NCBI GenBank assembly: GCA_023145485.1
Contig: JAGLDT010000128.1
Coordinates: forward strand, 1 to 7,372
DNA: 7,372 nt
DNA from: Cocleimonas sp.
GTDB taxonomy: Bacteria; Pseudomonadota; Gammaproteobacteria; Thiotrichales; Thiotrichaceae
Reading direction: 5' to 3'
In this document: positions 1 to 6,392 of the stretch, in pieces
Layout: each line of letters starts with the position of its first letter
How positions within the stretch are numbered: position 1 is the first letter of the stretch
Notes under the pieces: generated by a model
Told to the model about the DNA's origin: nothing
The model's input: the letters and a program-made list of their open reading frames with translations, nothing else
Databases searched by the model: none
Position numbers and translations under genes: made by a program

Positions 1-2486
1 AAGGGGAAACAAATGCTAATACTAAAAAAGAAGGAAGCTCTAAACAGGATAAAGGCAATCAGCAACAAAATGACAATAAACAGCAGGCAGTAAGTCCTCT
101 TCATAATCATATTATTGGCACAAATGCTGATGATAAATTAAAAGGAACCCGTGACAGTGATCATATCCTTGGATTAGATGGCAATGATCGTTTATACGGT
201 CGTCAAGGAGATGACCTGTTATCAGGAGGTAAGGGGCATGATCACCTATATGGAGGACAAGGAAACGATACTTTGATAGGTGGTCAAGGGAATGACTATC
301 TTTCTGGAGGGCGTGGTAATAATGTTCTACTAGGTGGTGAAGGCAATGATGTTTTAGCGAGCCGTTTAGGTTCTGATTTATTGGATGGTGGTTCAGGTAA
401 TGACACGGCAAGAATCAGAGGGAATATTGATGATTATGATTTCAAAATTAGCACTGTTTTTCCGCGTTCTGGCAATCCTAGTGATTCCGTTGTTTTAGGT
501 GCGCCGAGTGATAATGGTATTGTTTTAACCCATAAAGAAACAGGGCAAACTATTTCAGTCGTTAATATTGAAACGTTTAGATTTAATGATGTTCAATTAA
601 GCACTGATGAATTGCTTAAGCAGATAGAAAGTCAAAGTCCACCGTTAAAATTGAGTGACAAAGAACATAAGGCGATTTCTAATCATTTTAATCATACGCC
701 ACCCCAAGGCACTGCTGATGGTATTACAATACGATTCACGGGTATTGCATTGGATCAAGATGGCAATGGTAAATTGTCGGTCGGCGATACGGTCAAGCTT
801 CATTACTCAGGTGGTATTGCAGGTATTGATGAAGTCCGTGATCATGTATTAACAGAGAAAGATTTAGAGGCGATTAAAGAGGCTAGCTATAAAGAATTAC
901 CTCTTGATTCAAAGCAACAGCAACGCGCTTTGAATCTCTTTAGCCCTTTCCATACGTTTGGAGAGTTTGTTCGCATTTTAGATGTGAATGGCGATGGAAA
1001 GGTCAGTAAAGGCGATATTGCTATTCATTTTAGAGGTCCTGATCCTGTTCCAATTAATGCAGATGAGAGTGATAATGTTGAACTAGGGCGAATGATTTTA
1101 TCAGAGCAACAAGTATCGGTTATCAATGGTACTGCTTTGATGGAAGCACAAAAAGAATTAAATACTAATAAAGAAAAATGGGAAAAAAATGATATTCAGG
1201 ATTATAGCTATCAGTTCCAGCGTTCCTGTTTTTGCCCGCAGGAGATAACCCGTCCTGTTGAGATTACGGTTAAAGATGGTAACGTCACTGATGCTCAGTT
1301 TAGTGACATAAAGGATAAGCCACCCGAACAAAACCAACTTTCAATCAACAGTTTATTTGGCATTATTCAAGATGCGATTGATAGAGGTAGTCAGATTGAA
1401 GTTAAGTATGATGAAAAAACGGGAATGCCAACTGAAATTATCATCGACCGTGATCAGATGCCAATGGATGGTGGAGAAACGATTACCGCCAGCAATCTGC
1501 AAATCAATATACCAGATGAAGAGTTAAAGCTAACTGAAAAGCAACAAGATGCCATAGGGGCACGTTTTAATCGCATACCACCACCCAATCTTATGGATGC
1601 ACCAACGATACAATACACAGGCGTTAGCATTGATAAAGATGGTGATGGAGAGCTAGGTGTAGGTGATGTAGTTAAGCTTCAAACCATCGGTGGTTTTAGA
1701 CCCCCTGGCGATTTTGACACAACGTATGATCATGTTTTAACAGCAGATGACATGGCGTTTATTGAAAAAGACAGAAGTAACCCTTTACTTGATATAAATA
1801 ACGGTCTTTCTAAAGAACAACGACAACGCCTTAGTGATGCGCTCAATATAGTGAATGCCAATTCAAGTATTGACAAAGTATACGATAATAATTCAGATGG
1901 AAAGCTATCCGCAGGTGACACCGTTGCAATACAGCGCGTTATTTATTCATCAACGCCTGTTTTTACTGATGAAAAGGGGCAACAATCTGTTGGGGATTCT
2001 GTCGCAGTTTCGCTTGAATTCCATACGCTAACGCAAGATGATATTGACCAGTATTTATACGGCGCGAACACAGAGGCTCATGTTGATTTTAAAGAAAATA
2101 AGGATACATGGGAAAGCACCCGCCCTGAAAACTATTCCTTTACCCTACAACGCTCAGGCTTTATTGCTGGAGAGGCAGCAAAGCCTGTGGATTTGATTAT
2201 TCATGGCAATACCATCGTTGATGCTACATTTTCTGATGGAAGCAATGCAATGGTGCCTGAATATAATCAGCTCAGTGTGACTGATCTCTTTAAAACCATT
2301 GGCAATGCACTGGATAGCAATGCTGCGAAAGTTGAGGTTAAATACGATGCTGACACTGGCGTTCCTGAGTCCATTTTTGTTGATCAAAGTGAACTCATCG
2401 CGGATGAGGAGCTATACCTTAGTATTAGTAATTTCAAAAACATTGATAGCGACACAGGTGTTGTTTCAGATGAAGTAACCTCATGA
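1..2486 (+). CDS. RTX calcium-binding protein with duplicated EF-hand/DUF6174 modules (5'-partial)
   Basis: The reading frame is open from the left edge (first full codon at base 3), so the true start lies outside; 827 residues are visible. Residues 1-38 are an Asn/Gln/Lys-rich linker. Residues 39-137 are eleven glycine-rich nonapeptides of the GGxGxDxLx type, which in the RTX family form a calcium-loaded beta roll. Residues 138-210 are a cap-like segment with an IETFRFND motif. Two related modules follow, at about 215-501 and 508-814. Each has two EF-hand-like loops (251-262 and 327-338; 544-555 and 628-639) and then a DUF6174-like domain starting at W393 and W703. RTX proteins are usually exported by type I secretion, but no transporter gene is visible here and the RTX block is not C-terminal, so surface or extracellular location is inferred. 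No enzymatic domain is seen; one could lie in the missing N-terminus. A TTG at 273 lies inside the repeats and is not a credible start. Confidence 0.88.
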   Translation, partial: GETNANTKKEGSSKQDKGNQQQNDNKQQAVSPLHNHIIGTNADDKLKGTRDSDHILGLDGNDRLYGRQGDDLLSGGKGHDHLYGGQGNDTLIGGQGNDYLSGGRGNNVLLGGEGNDVLASRLGSDLLDGGSGNDTARIRGNIDDYDFKISTVFPRSGNPSDSVVLGAPSDNGIVLTHKETGQTISVVNIETFRFNDVQLSTDELLKQIESQSPPLKLSDKEHKAISNHFNHTPPQGTADGITIRFTGIALDQDGNGKLSVGDTVKLHYSGGIAGIDEVRDHVLTEKDLEAIKEASYKELPLDSKQQQRALNLFSPFHTFGEFVRILDVNGDGKVSKGDIAIHFRGPDPVPINADESDNVELGRMILSEQQVSVINGTALMEAQKELNTNKEKWEKNDIQDYSYQFQRSCFCPQEITRPVEITVKDGNVTDAQFSDIKDKPPEQNQLSINSLFGIIQDAIDRGSQIEVKYDEKTGMPTEIIIDRDQMPMDGGETITASNLQINIPDEELKLTEKQQDAIGARFNRIPPPNLMDAPTIQYTGVSIDKDGDGELGVGDVVKLQTIGGFRPPGDFDTTYDHVLTADDMAFIEKDRSNPLLDINNGLSKEQRQRLSDALNIVNANSSIDKVYDNNSDGKLSAGDTVAIQRVIYSSTPVFTDEKGQQSVGDSVAVSLEFHTLTQDDIDQYLYGANTEAHVDFKENKDTWESTRPENYSFTLQRSGFIAGEAAKPVDLIIHGNTIVDATFSDGSNAMVPEYNQLSVTDLFKTIGNALDSNAAKVEVKYDADTGVPESIFVDQSELIADEELYLSISNFKNIDSDTGVVSDEVTS
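117..413 (+). repeat. RTX nonapeptide repeat block (11 units of 27 bases)
   Basis: Eleven consecutive nine-codon units start at 117, 144, 171, 198, 225, 252, 279, 306, 333, 360 and 387 without any break in the 27-base period. The best matches to GGxGxDxLx are GGKGHDHLY, GGQGNDTLI, GGQGNDYLS and GGEGNDVLA. The first two units and the unit at 360 (SRLGSDLLD) are degenerate. In this family the Gly-Asp turns bind calcium between parallel beta strands. Confidence 0.95.
645..2444 (+). repeat. Tandem duplication of an EF-hand + DUF6174 protein module
   Basis: Copy 1 spans about 645-1505 and copy 2 about 1524-2444. Both open with a similar stretch (LKLSDKEHKAI and LKLTEKQQDAI; 10 of the first 20 residues are identical). 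Both continue with a DxDGxGxLxxGD loop, a DHVLT motif, a second loop, and a Trp-initiated DUF6174-like domain. Shared DUF6174 features are YSYQFQRS versus YSFTLQRS, NQLSINSLF versus NQLSVTDLF, and IEVKYDEKTGMP versus VEVKYDADTGVP. Copy 1 keeps the CFC cysteine pair (C409, C411); copy 2 has GFIAG there. The copies are diverged, so the duplication is old rather than a recent DNA repeat. Confidence 0.85.
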
Positions 2487-2587
2487 GGTGCATAGTTATT
2501 CTACGCAACGAGTGAGATCATTCCATCTGGAACAAAAAAGTAAGTTAGATCGGGACATTATTTCATGCACATTTGTTTGGAAATTTC

Positions 2588-3628
2588 TCAAACAACCTGC
2601 CAATACACATCTATCAAAGGGTCAAATGCTGTTACTACACCCTTTGATGTTTTGATGTTTTTTGGAATAGTTAACGCATGATCAGAGCGAACGAGATTCA
2701 TGTGTTGACTATTAACAGTCTTCCCGTAAAAGAGCGCGCCATTAATTGATAAGAATTTTTCGAGCTGATCCAATGCCTTCTCATTATCAAAAACTTGTGT
2801 TATTACAGAGATTGCATTAGCAACATTAAAAATTCCCGCACAACCACAGCTACTTTCTTTTGCTGTTGTAAGATGGGGCGCTGAGTCTGTTCCTAAAAAG
2901 AACCTTTTATCGCCACTAGTTGCTGCTTTTATTAAGGCTAATCGATGCAGTTCACGTTTTGCTACAGGCAAGCAGTAATAATGAGGCTTAATACCACCAA
3001 CTAACATAGCGTTGCGGTTAATAACCAAATGATGTGGAGTAATCGTGGCTGCCGTATTGTCATTACAAGACAAAACATAATCCACACCCTCTTTTGTCGT
3101 TAGGTGTTCAAACACTATTTTTAGTTTAGGGAAGCGTTGGCGAATAGGGATCAACTTGGTCTCAATAAAAACAGCTTCACGGTCAAAAATATCAACATCG
3201 ACATCAACTACTTCGCCATGCACTAAAAATGGCATACCTATTTGTTCCATTACTTCTAGCACTGGATAGATTTTTTCTAAATCTTTTACTCCTGCATCTG
3301 AATTAGTTGTAGCACCTGCTGGATAGAGTTTAACAGCCGTTATATCATCCTTTAAAAAACCTAAATGAACATCTTCAGGATCAGTGTTTTCTGTCATATA
3401 CAAGGTCATTAGTGGCGTAAAATCATGACCTTCTGGTAAATTATTAAGGATTTCTTGACGATACTTTTTTGCATCATTAGTCGTAACAACAGGAGAAGGC
3501 AAGTTAGGCATCACAATCGCACGAGCAAAGTGCTGACTGCTATAAGGTAAGACTTTATTTAACATTTCTCCTGAACGGAGATGTAAATGCCAGTCATCGG
3601 GCATAGGGATAGTCAATTTAGTTAGCAT
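2588..3628 (-). CDS. pyrC: Dihydroorotase, class II (PyrC)
   Basis: Catalyses the reversible cyclisation of N-carbamoyl-aspartate to dihydroorotate, the third step of pyrimidine synthesis, in the cytoplasm. The product is 346 residues, close to the E. coli enzyme. All expected binuclear zinc ligands are present with a constant offset from E. coli: H14 and H16 (DDWHLHLR), the carboxylated lysine K100 (AVKLYPAGATTN), H137 (LVHGEV), H175 (VFEHLTT) and D248 (LGTDSAPH). The substrate-contact residues R18, N42 and H252 are also kept. The residue after R18 is Ser where E. coli has Asp; it is not a known ligand. The ATG at 3628 gives the usual short N-terminus before the HxH motif, although no clear Shine-Dalgarno precedes it. 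The gene stands alone, convergent with the RTX gene (101-base gap) and divergent from the aminotransferase gene. It appears intact and functional. Confidence 0.97.
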   Translation of the reverse strand: MLTKLTIPMPDDWHLHLRSGEMLNKVLPYSSQHFARAIVMPNLPSPVVTTNDAKKYRQEILNNLPEGHDFTPLMTLYMTENTDPEDVHLGFLKDDITAVKLYPAGATTNSDAGVKDLEKIYPVLEVMEQIGMPFLVHGEVVDVDVDIFDREAVFIETKLIPIRQRFPKLKIVFEHLTTKEGVDYVLSCNDNTAATITPHHLVINRNAMLVGGIKPHYYCLPVAKRELHRLALIKAATSGDKRFFLGTDSAPHLTTAKESSCGCAGIFNVANAISVITQVFDNEKALDQLEKFLSINGALFYGKTVNSQHMNLVRSDHALTIPKNIKTSKGVVTAFDPLIDVYWQVV

Positions 3629-3936
3629 CGGGGAATGTCTTAAATGTTAAGAGTATTTTTAATACTTTTGAATTCAGCTCCTTCAGAGCTATAGATTTTT
3701 ACTTAAATAATCGAGTGTAACCCACCTCCCGCTCTAGACTTAATAATTTCACAAAAGAGAGCAGATTCAAAGCTAAGGGGCTGCTCCAAGGAAGCCACTA
3801 ATGAAGAAGAAGACGATGACAGCAGTTTCTAAAAAAATCAAGCAAACGATTTTAGAATTTTAGATAGTGTTGATAATCTATTTCATCACGGATAGTGTGC
3901 TTCCAAAATCAATACTGCGCTATTACCTGTTCATGA

Positions 3937-4074
3937 CAACGCAAAACAGGTGGTTATGGTCTAGGCTTGTACCTCGTCAAGTTGATTATCGAAGCGCATA
4001 GTGGCGAATTACTGATTGCAAGTGAGCTGGAACAAGTAACCTGTGTGAGTATTACTCTTCCTAATTCATCATAA
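3937..4074 (+). pseudogene. Remnant of a sensor histidine kinase 3' end (HATPase_c G2 box)
   Basis: An in-frame run of 45 codons ending in TAA at 4072-4074 encodes GGYGLGLYLVKLIIEAHSGE followed by about 20 residues finishing VSITLPNSS. This matches the tail of the ATP-binding domain of two-component sensor kinases: the G2 box GxGLGLxLVK, the IIEAHSGE segment, and a final beta strand with a TLP ending. The frame is closed by a TGA at 3934-3936, immediately upstream. None of the earlier kinase boxes (H, N, G1, F) can be found in the preceding 300 bases in any frame I read. I therefore read it as the decayed 3' stub of a kinase gene lost by deletion and frameshift. No response regulator gene is next to it. 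It has no start codon or ribosome binding site and is probably not expressed as a protein. Confidence 0.65.
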
Positions 4075-4132
4075 TCTTTATGCTGGAATTTGATTTGTAA
4101 ATATCGATAAGATACAACGAGTATATTATTTT

Positions 4133-4162
4133 TTGCTTACGATTTAGGCAAAGTAGTATTAT
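4133..4162 (+). promoter_or_regulatory. Candidate sigma-70 promoter for the aminotransferase gene
   Basis: TTGCTT (4133-4138) and TATTAT (4157-4162) are separated by 18 bases and lie 46 bases upstream of the ATG. Each hexamer deviates from consensus at one or two positions. The region is AT-rich, so a chance match is possible. Confidence 0.4.
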
Positions 4163-4194
4163 AGTCTCAACACTTATTTATTAAAAAACTTAAC

Positions 4195-4200
4195 AAGGGG
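4195..4200 (+). promoter_or_regulatory. Ribosome binding site of the aminotransferase gene
   Basis: AAGGGG sits 8 bases before the ATG at 4209, with an AT-only spacer. It is a strong Shine-Dalgarno match and fixes this start. Confidence 0.75.
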
Positions 4201-4208
4201 TATTTTTT

Positions 4209-5384
4209 ATGGCAATCCAACTTTCTGAACGTGTTCAACGCGTTAAACCTTCTCCAACATTAGAAATTAGTGCATTGGCATTAAAATTAAAGGCCGAAGG
4301 GCGGGATATTATTTCATTGGGTATTGGGGAGCCAGACTTTCATACCGCACCGCATATTAAACAGGCAGGTATTACTGCTATTACCGAAAATAATACCAAA
4401 TACACCGCGGTTGATGGTATGCCTGAATTAAAAAATGCCATTATTGATAAATTTAAGCGTCAGAATAACTTGAGCTATGAAGCAGATCAAATTTTAGTAT
4501 CCTGTGGAGGTAAGCAGAGTTTCTCTAACTTATGCCAAGCTTATTTAAATGATGGCGATGAAGTTATTATTCCTGCTCCTTACTGGGTATCTTATCCTGA
4601 TATCGTATTGCTAGCGGGTGGCGTGCCTGTGATTGCAAAAGCAGGACAGGAAACAGGTTTTAAATTAACCGCCGAAGTATTAGAAGCCTCAATTACAGAT
4701 AAAACACGCTTATTTGTCATTAATAGTCCCTCTAATCCAACGGGTGTGATCTATAGCAAAGATGAATTAGCCGCATTAGGTGCGGTCTTATTGAAGTATC
4801 CTAATATTGTTATTGCGACCGATGATATGTATGAACTGGCTTTATTTGAAGGCAATGAATTTAACAATATCGTTAATGCAACCTCTGAGCTATATGATCG
4901 CACAGTGGTGATGAATGGTGTATCAAAAGCCTATGCGATGACAGGCTGGCGTATTGGTTATGCAGGAGGCCCAACTAAACTGATTAAGGCGATGAAAAAA
5001 ATCCAATCACAAAGCACCTCTAATCCCACTTCCATTTCTCAAGTTGCTTCTGCCACCGCATTAAATGGTGATCAAAGTAGCATTGAGACCATGATGGTTG
5101 CTTTTAAAGAGCGGCATGATTTTGTCGTTGAAGCCTGCAATAAAATGGACGGTGTTGAATGCTTACCATCGGATGGTACGTTTTATAGTTTCCCAAATGT
5201 TGAAGGATTAATAGCACGTCTTGATGGTATTAATAATGATGCAGAACTAGCAACCCACCTGCTTGATAAAGGTGTCTCATTAGTCCCTGGTAGTGCCTTT
5301 GGGCTAGAAGGGCATATTCGTATCTCTTATGCGACTAGTATGGAAAATCTCAAAAAAGCCCTTGAACGGATTGCTTCTGTTTAA
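4209..5384 (+). CDS. aspC: Pyridoxal-phosphate aspartate aminotransferase, class I (AspC/AatA-like)
   Basis: A fold-type I aminotransferase of 391 residues, of the bacterial subgroup I-gamma. It most likely exchanges the amino group between aspartate and 2-oxoglutarate in the cytoplasm. Visible motifs in order: SLGIGEPDFHTAP (36-48), KYTAVDGMPELK (64-75), GGKQS (100-104), PYWVSYP with the ring-stacking W126, NSPSNPTG with N176, TDDMYE with D205 (pairs with the pyridine nitrogen) and Y208, VSKAYAMTGWRIGY with Schiff-base K240 and phosphate-binding R248, GTFYSFPN (323-330), and IRISYATS with R371, which binds the substrate carboxylate. All catalytic positions are intact and the length is normal. 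The start is set by AAGGGG 8 bases upstream. Some members of this subgroup also act on prephenate or other keto acids, and sequence reading cannot settle that. The gene has its own candidate promoter and is followed by two hairpins, so it is probably transcribed alone. Confidence 0.92.
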   Translation: MAIQLSERVQRVKPSPTLEISALALKLKAEGRDIISLGIGEPDFHTAPHIKQAGITAITENNTKYTAVDGMPELKNAIIDKFKRQNNLSYEADQILVSCGGKQSFSNLCQAYLNDGDEVIIPAPYWVSYPDIVLLAGGVPVIAKAGQETGFKLTAEVLEASITDKTRLFVINSPSNPTGVIYSKDELAALGAVLLKYPNIVIATDDMYELALFEGNEFNNIVNATSELYDRTVVMNGVSKAYAMTGWRIGYAGGPTKLIKAMKKIQSQSTSNPTSISQVASATALNGDQSSIETMMVAFKERHDFVVEACNKMDGVECLPSDGTFYSFPNVEGLIARLDGINNDAELATHLLDKGVSLVPGSAFGLEGHIRISYATSMENLKKALERIASV

Positions 5385-5404
5385 AAACCATATATTTTAA
5401 ACAG
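5377..5404 (+). repeat. Perfect 10-bp inverted repeat over the aspC stop codon
   Basis: CTGTTTAAAA (5377-5386) pairs perfectly with TTTTAAACAG (5395-5404) around an 8-base loop. The TAA stop (5382-5384) lies in the left arm. The stem is AT-rich and no T-run follows on either strand, so a classic intrinsic terminator is not supported. It may protect the 3' end of the mRNA or act together with the hairpin just downstream. Confidence 0.6.
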
Positions 5405-5409
5405 GCAGA

Positions 5410-5455
5410 TAGGACTACCAATCTTAAGACTAGACAAGCTTAGATTGGTAGCCTA
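5410..5455 (+). repeat. Long imperfect hairpin between aspC and the Rpn gene
   Basis: The left arm 5410-5428 pairs with the right arm 5439-5455. The right arm read in reverse complement is TAGGCTACCAATCTAAG. The left arm is the same sequence with two extra bases (A5414 and T5425), giving 17 paired bases with two single-base bulges around a 10-base loop. No T-run follows on either strand. It may be a transcription-end or mRNA-stabilising structure, or a copy of a dispersed palindromic element; this window holds no second copy that I could see. Confidence 0.65.
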
Positions 5456-5490
5456 AGTCAGCTAAACTGGTCGCAATAGAGCTTCAAAAC

Positions 5491-5494
5491 GGGA
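5491..5494 (+). promoter_or_regulatory. Weak ribosome binding site that decides the Rpn gene start
   Basis: GGGA ends 9 bases before the ATG at 5504, a normal spacing, but directly abuts the earlier in-frame ATG at 5495. This favours 5504 as the real start. Confidence 0.5.
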
Positions 5495-5503
5495 ATGATA
5501 AAT

Positions 5504-6289
5504 ATGAAAAAAGTTGCCTCTTTACGTTATGGTGTTATTTTTAAAAAAGCCTTTTCACAGCCTGATATTTTTACTGCATTTGCACAGGATTTTTTGGGTA
5601 TTACTTTAAATATTGACCATGTTGAAACAGAGAAATCATTTGATCCAGTTATTGGTAAAGTAGATAGTCGTTTTGATCTTTTTGCAGAAGATAAAACGAA
5701 TCGTATTATTGTTGATATTCAACATGTGCGTTCCTCAGATCATTACGACCGTTTTTTGCATTACCATTGTGTTGCCTTGCTAGAGCAGGTTGCTAATGCT
5801 AAAAACTATTGCCCTAACTTAAAGGTCTTTACCATTGTGGTGCTAACGTCAGGTGATCGTCATAAAACAGATATGGCGACGATTGATTTTGATCCTAAAG
5901 ACAGAGCGGGAAACCCGTTAGGGGAAATAGCGCATAAAATTCTTTATCTCTGCCCCAAATATGTCAGTGATGAAACGCCTGAACCTTATCGCCAATGGTT
6001 ACTAGCGATTCAAGATAGTCTTGATGAAGAAGTGGATGAGAGTCTTTATGATAATCAATATATTCGACGCATCTTTAAACTGATTGAACGTGATTTAATT
6101 TCACCACAAGAATTAGCACGGATGAAAGATGAGTATAATTTAGAAGAAGCGCAACAACAAAAATATCAAGCAGGTAGACAGGAAGAAAAACGGGCTATCG
6201 CTAAAAGCCTGTTGGATGTATTGGATATTCAACAGATTGCATCTAAAACAGGTTTAACAATGGCTGAGGTAGAGTCATTAAAACGATAA
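5504..6289 (+). CDS. Rpn-family PD-(D/E)XK nuclease/putative transposase
   Basis: The product is 261 residues from the ATG at 5504 (264 from the ATG at 5495). It has the pattern of the recombination-promoting nuclease family (PDDEXK_2 type): IASLRYG-like opening VASLRYGVIFKKAF, then FDLFAED (metal-binding Asp at 58), IIVDIQHVR (D71 and Q73 standing for the (D/E)xK pair) and DRFLHYHCVALLEQ with R83 and Y87. The C-terminal part has a charged, Glu/Gln-rich helix (about 205-233) and a short helix-turn-helix-like tail ending SKTGLTMAEVESLKR. Family members studied in E. coli are DNA endonucleases that promote recombination, and some have been linked to phage defence; that role is not shown here. 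The acidic residue before IxQ is Asp, where many relatives have Glu. The frame is intact. No terminal inverted repeats or target duplications are visible, so it is not flanked as an insertion sequence. It follows aspC after a hairpin-rich gap. Confidence 0.88.
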   Translation: MKKVASLRYGVIFKKAFSQPDIFTAFAQDFLGITLNIDHVETEKSFDPVIGKVDSRFDLFAEDKTNRIIVDIQHVRSSDHYDRFLHYHCVALLEQVANAKNYCPNLKVFTIVVLTSGDRHKTDMATIDFDPKDRAGNPLGEIAHKILYLCPKYVSDETPEPYRQWLLAIQDSLDEEVDESLYDNQYIRRIFKLIERDLISPQELARMKDEYNLEEAQQQKYQAGRQEEKRAIAKSLLDVLDIQQIASKTGLTMAEVESLKR

Positions 6290-6325
6290 ATTTTGTTTTG
6301 TTTCTCTGTCACTAAAAATCTACGC

Positions 6326-6331
6326 TATAAT
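6326..6331 (+). promoter_or_regulatory. Candidate -10 element upstream of the last gene
   Basis: A perfect TATAAT lies in the 103-base gap between the Rpn gene and the next start, 61 bases before the ATG. No good -35 hexamer is seen at 16-18 bases (the nearest, CTGTCA at 6306-6311, is only 14 bases away) and there is no TGn extension, so the call is tentative. Confidence 0.35.
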
Positions 6332-6392
6332 CAGCAGAATAATCATTCGCCTATTAAAAATATTTCCTGATGCTTACAAATAATCCCAAAAA

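Larger units (their letters stand above)
3629..4208. other. 580-base region without an intact gene
   Basis: Lies between the divergent pyrC and aminotransferase genes. From left to right it holds: short AT-rich inverted repeats close to the pyrC start (AAGAGTATT/AATACTTTT around 3649-3670 and AGCTC/GAGCT around 3676-3690); an inverted repeat GAGCAG (3759-3764)/CTGCTC (3781-3786); stretches with stops in all frames; the histidine kinase remnant at 3937-4074; and a promoter and ribosome binding site for the downstream gene. The frame ending at the TAA near 3830 reads ATNEEEDDDSSF and, after that stop, DFRILDSVDNLFHHG. It could be decayed coding sequence but matches nothing I can name. I see no tRNA or other recognisable RNA gene. 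Confidence 0.7.

Noticed and set aside
273..275. TTG as start of the RTX gene
   Set aside because: The same frame is open to the left edge and encodes RTX repeats before this codon, and no ribosome binding site precedes it.
112..411. Open reading frame on the minus strand rich in His and Leu
   Set aside because: It is the antisense shadow of the RTX repeats; its His/Leu richness follows from the repeated Gly-Asn-Asp codons on the plus strand.
655..852. Plus-strand ORF in another frame of the RTX gene
   Set aside because: Overlaps the first EF-hand module, whose conserved loops are in the other frame.
1730..1921. Minus-strand ORF within the RTX gene
   Set aside because: Shadow of the strongly supported plus-strand frame; no recognisable motif or ribosome binding site.
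2154..2387. Minus-strand ORF within the second DUF6174-like domain
   Set aside because: Antisense shadow of a conserved domain; its translation has no family features.
2573..2595. TTGTTTG/CAAACAA inverted repeat at the pyrC stop codon as a terminator
   Set aside because: Only seven AT-rich pairs, overlapping the stop codon, with no T-run on the minus strand after it.
3801..3863. Small 20-codon ORF (MKKKTMTAVSK...) with AAGGA upstream
   Set aside because: The spacing of the Shine-Dalgarno is good, but the ORF is very short, basic and unlike anything known, and it lies in apparently decayed sequence. It is not safe to call as a gene.
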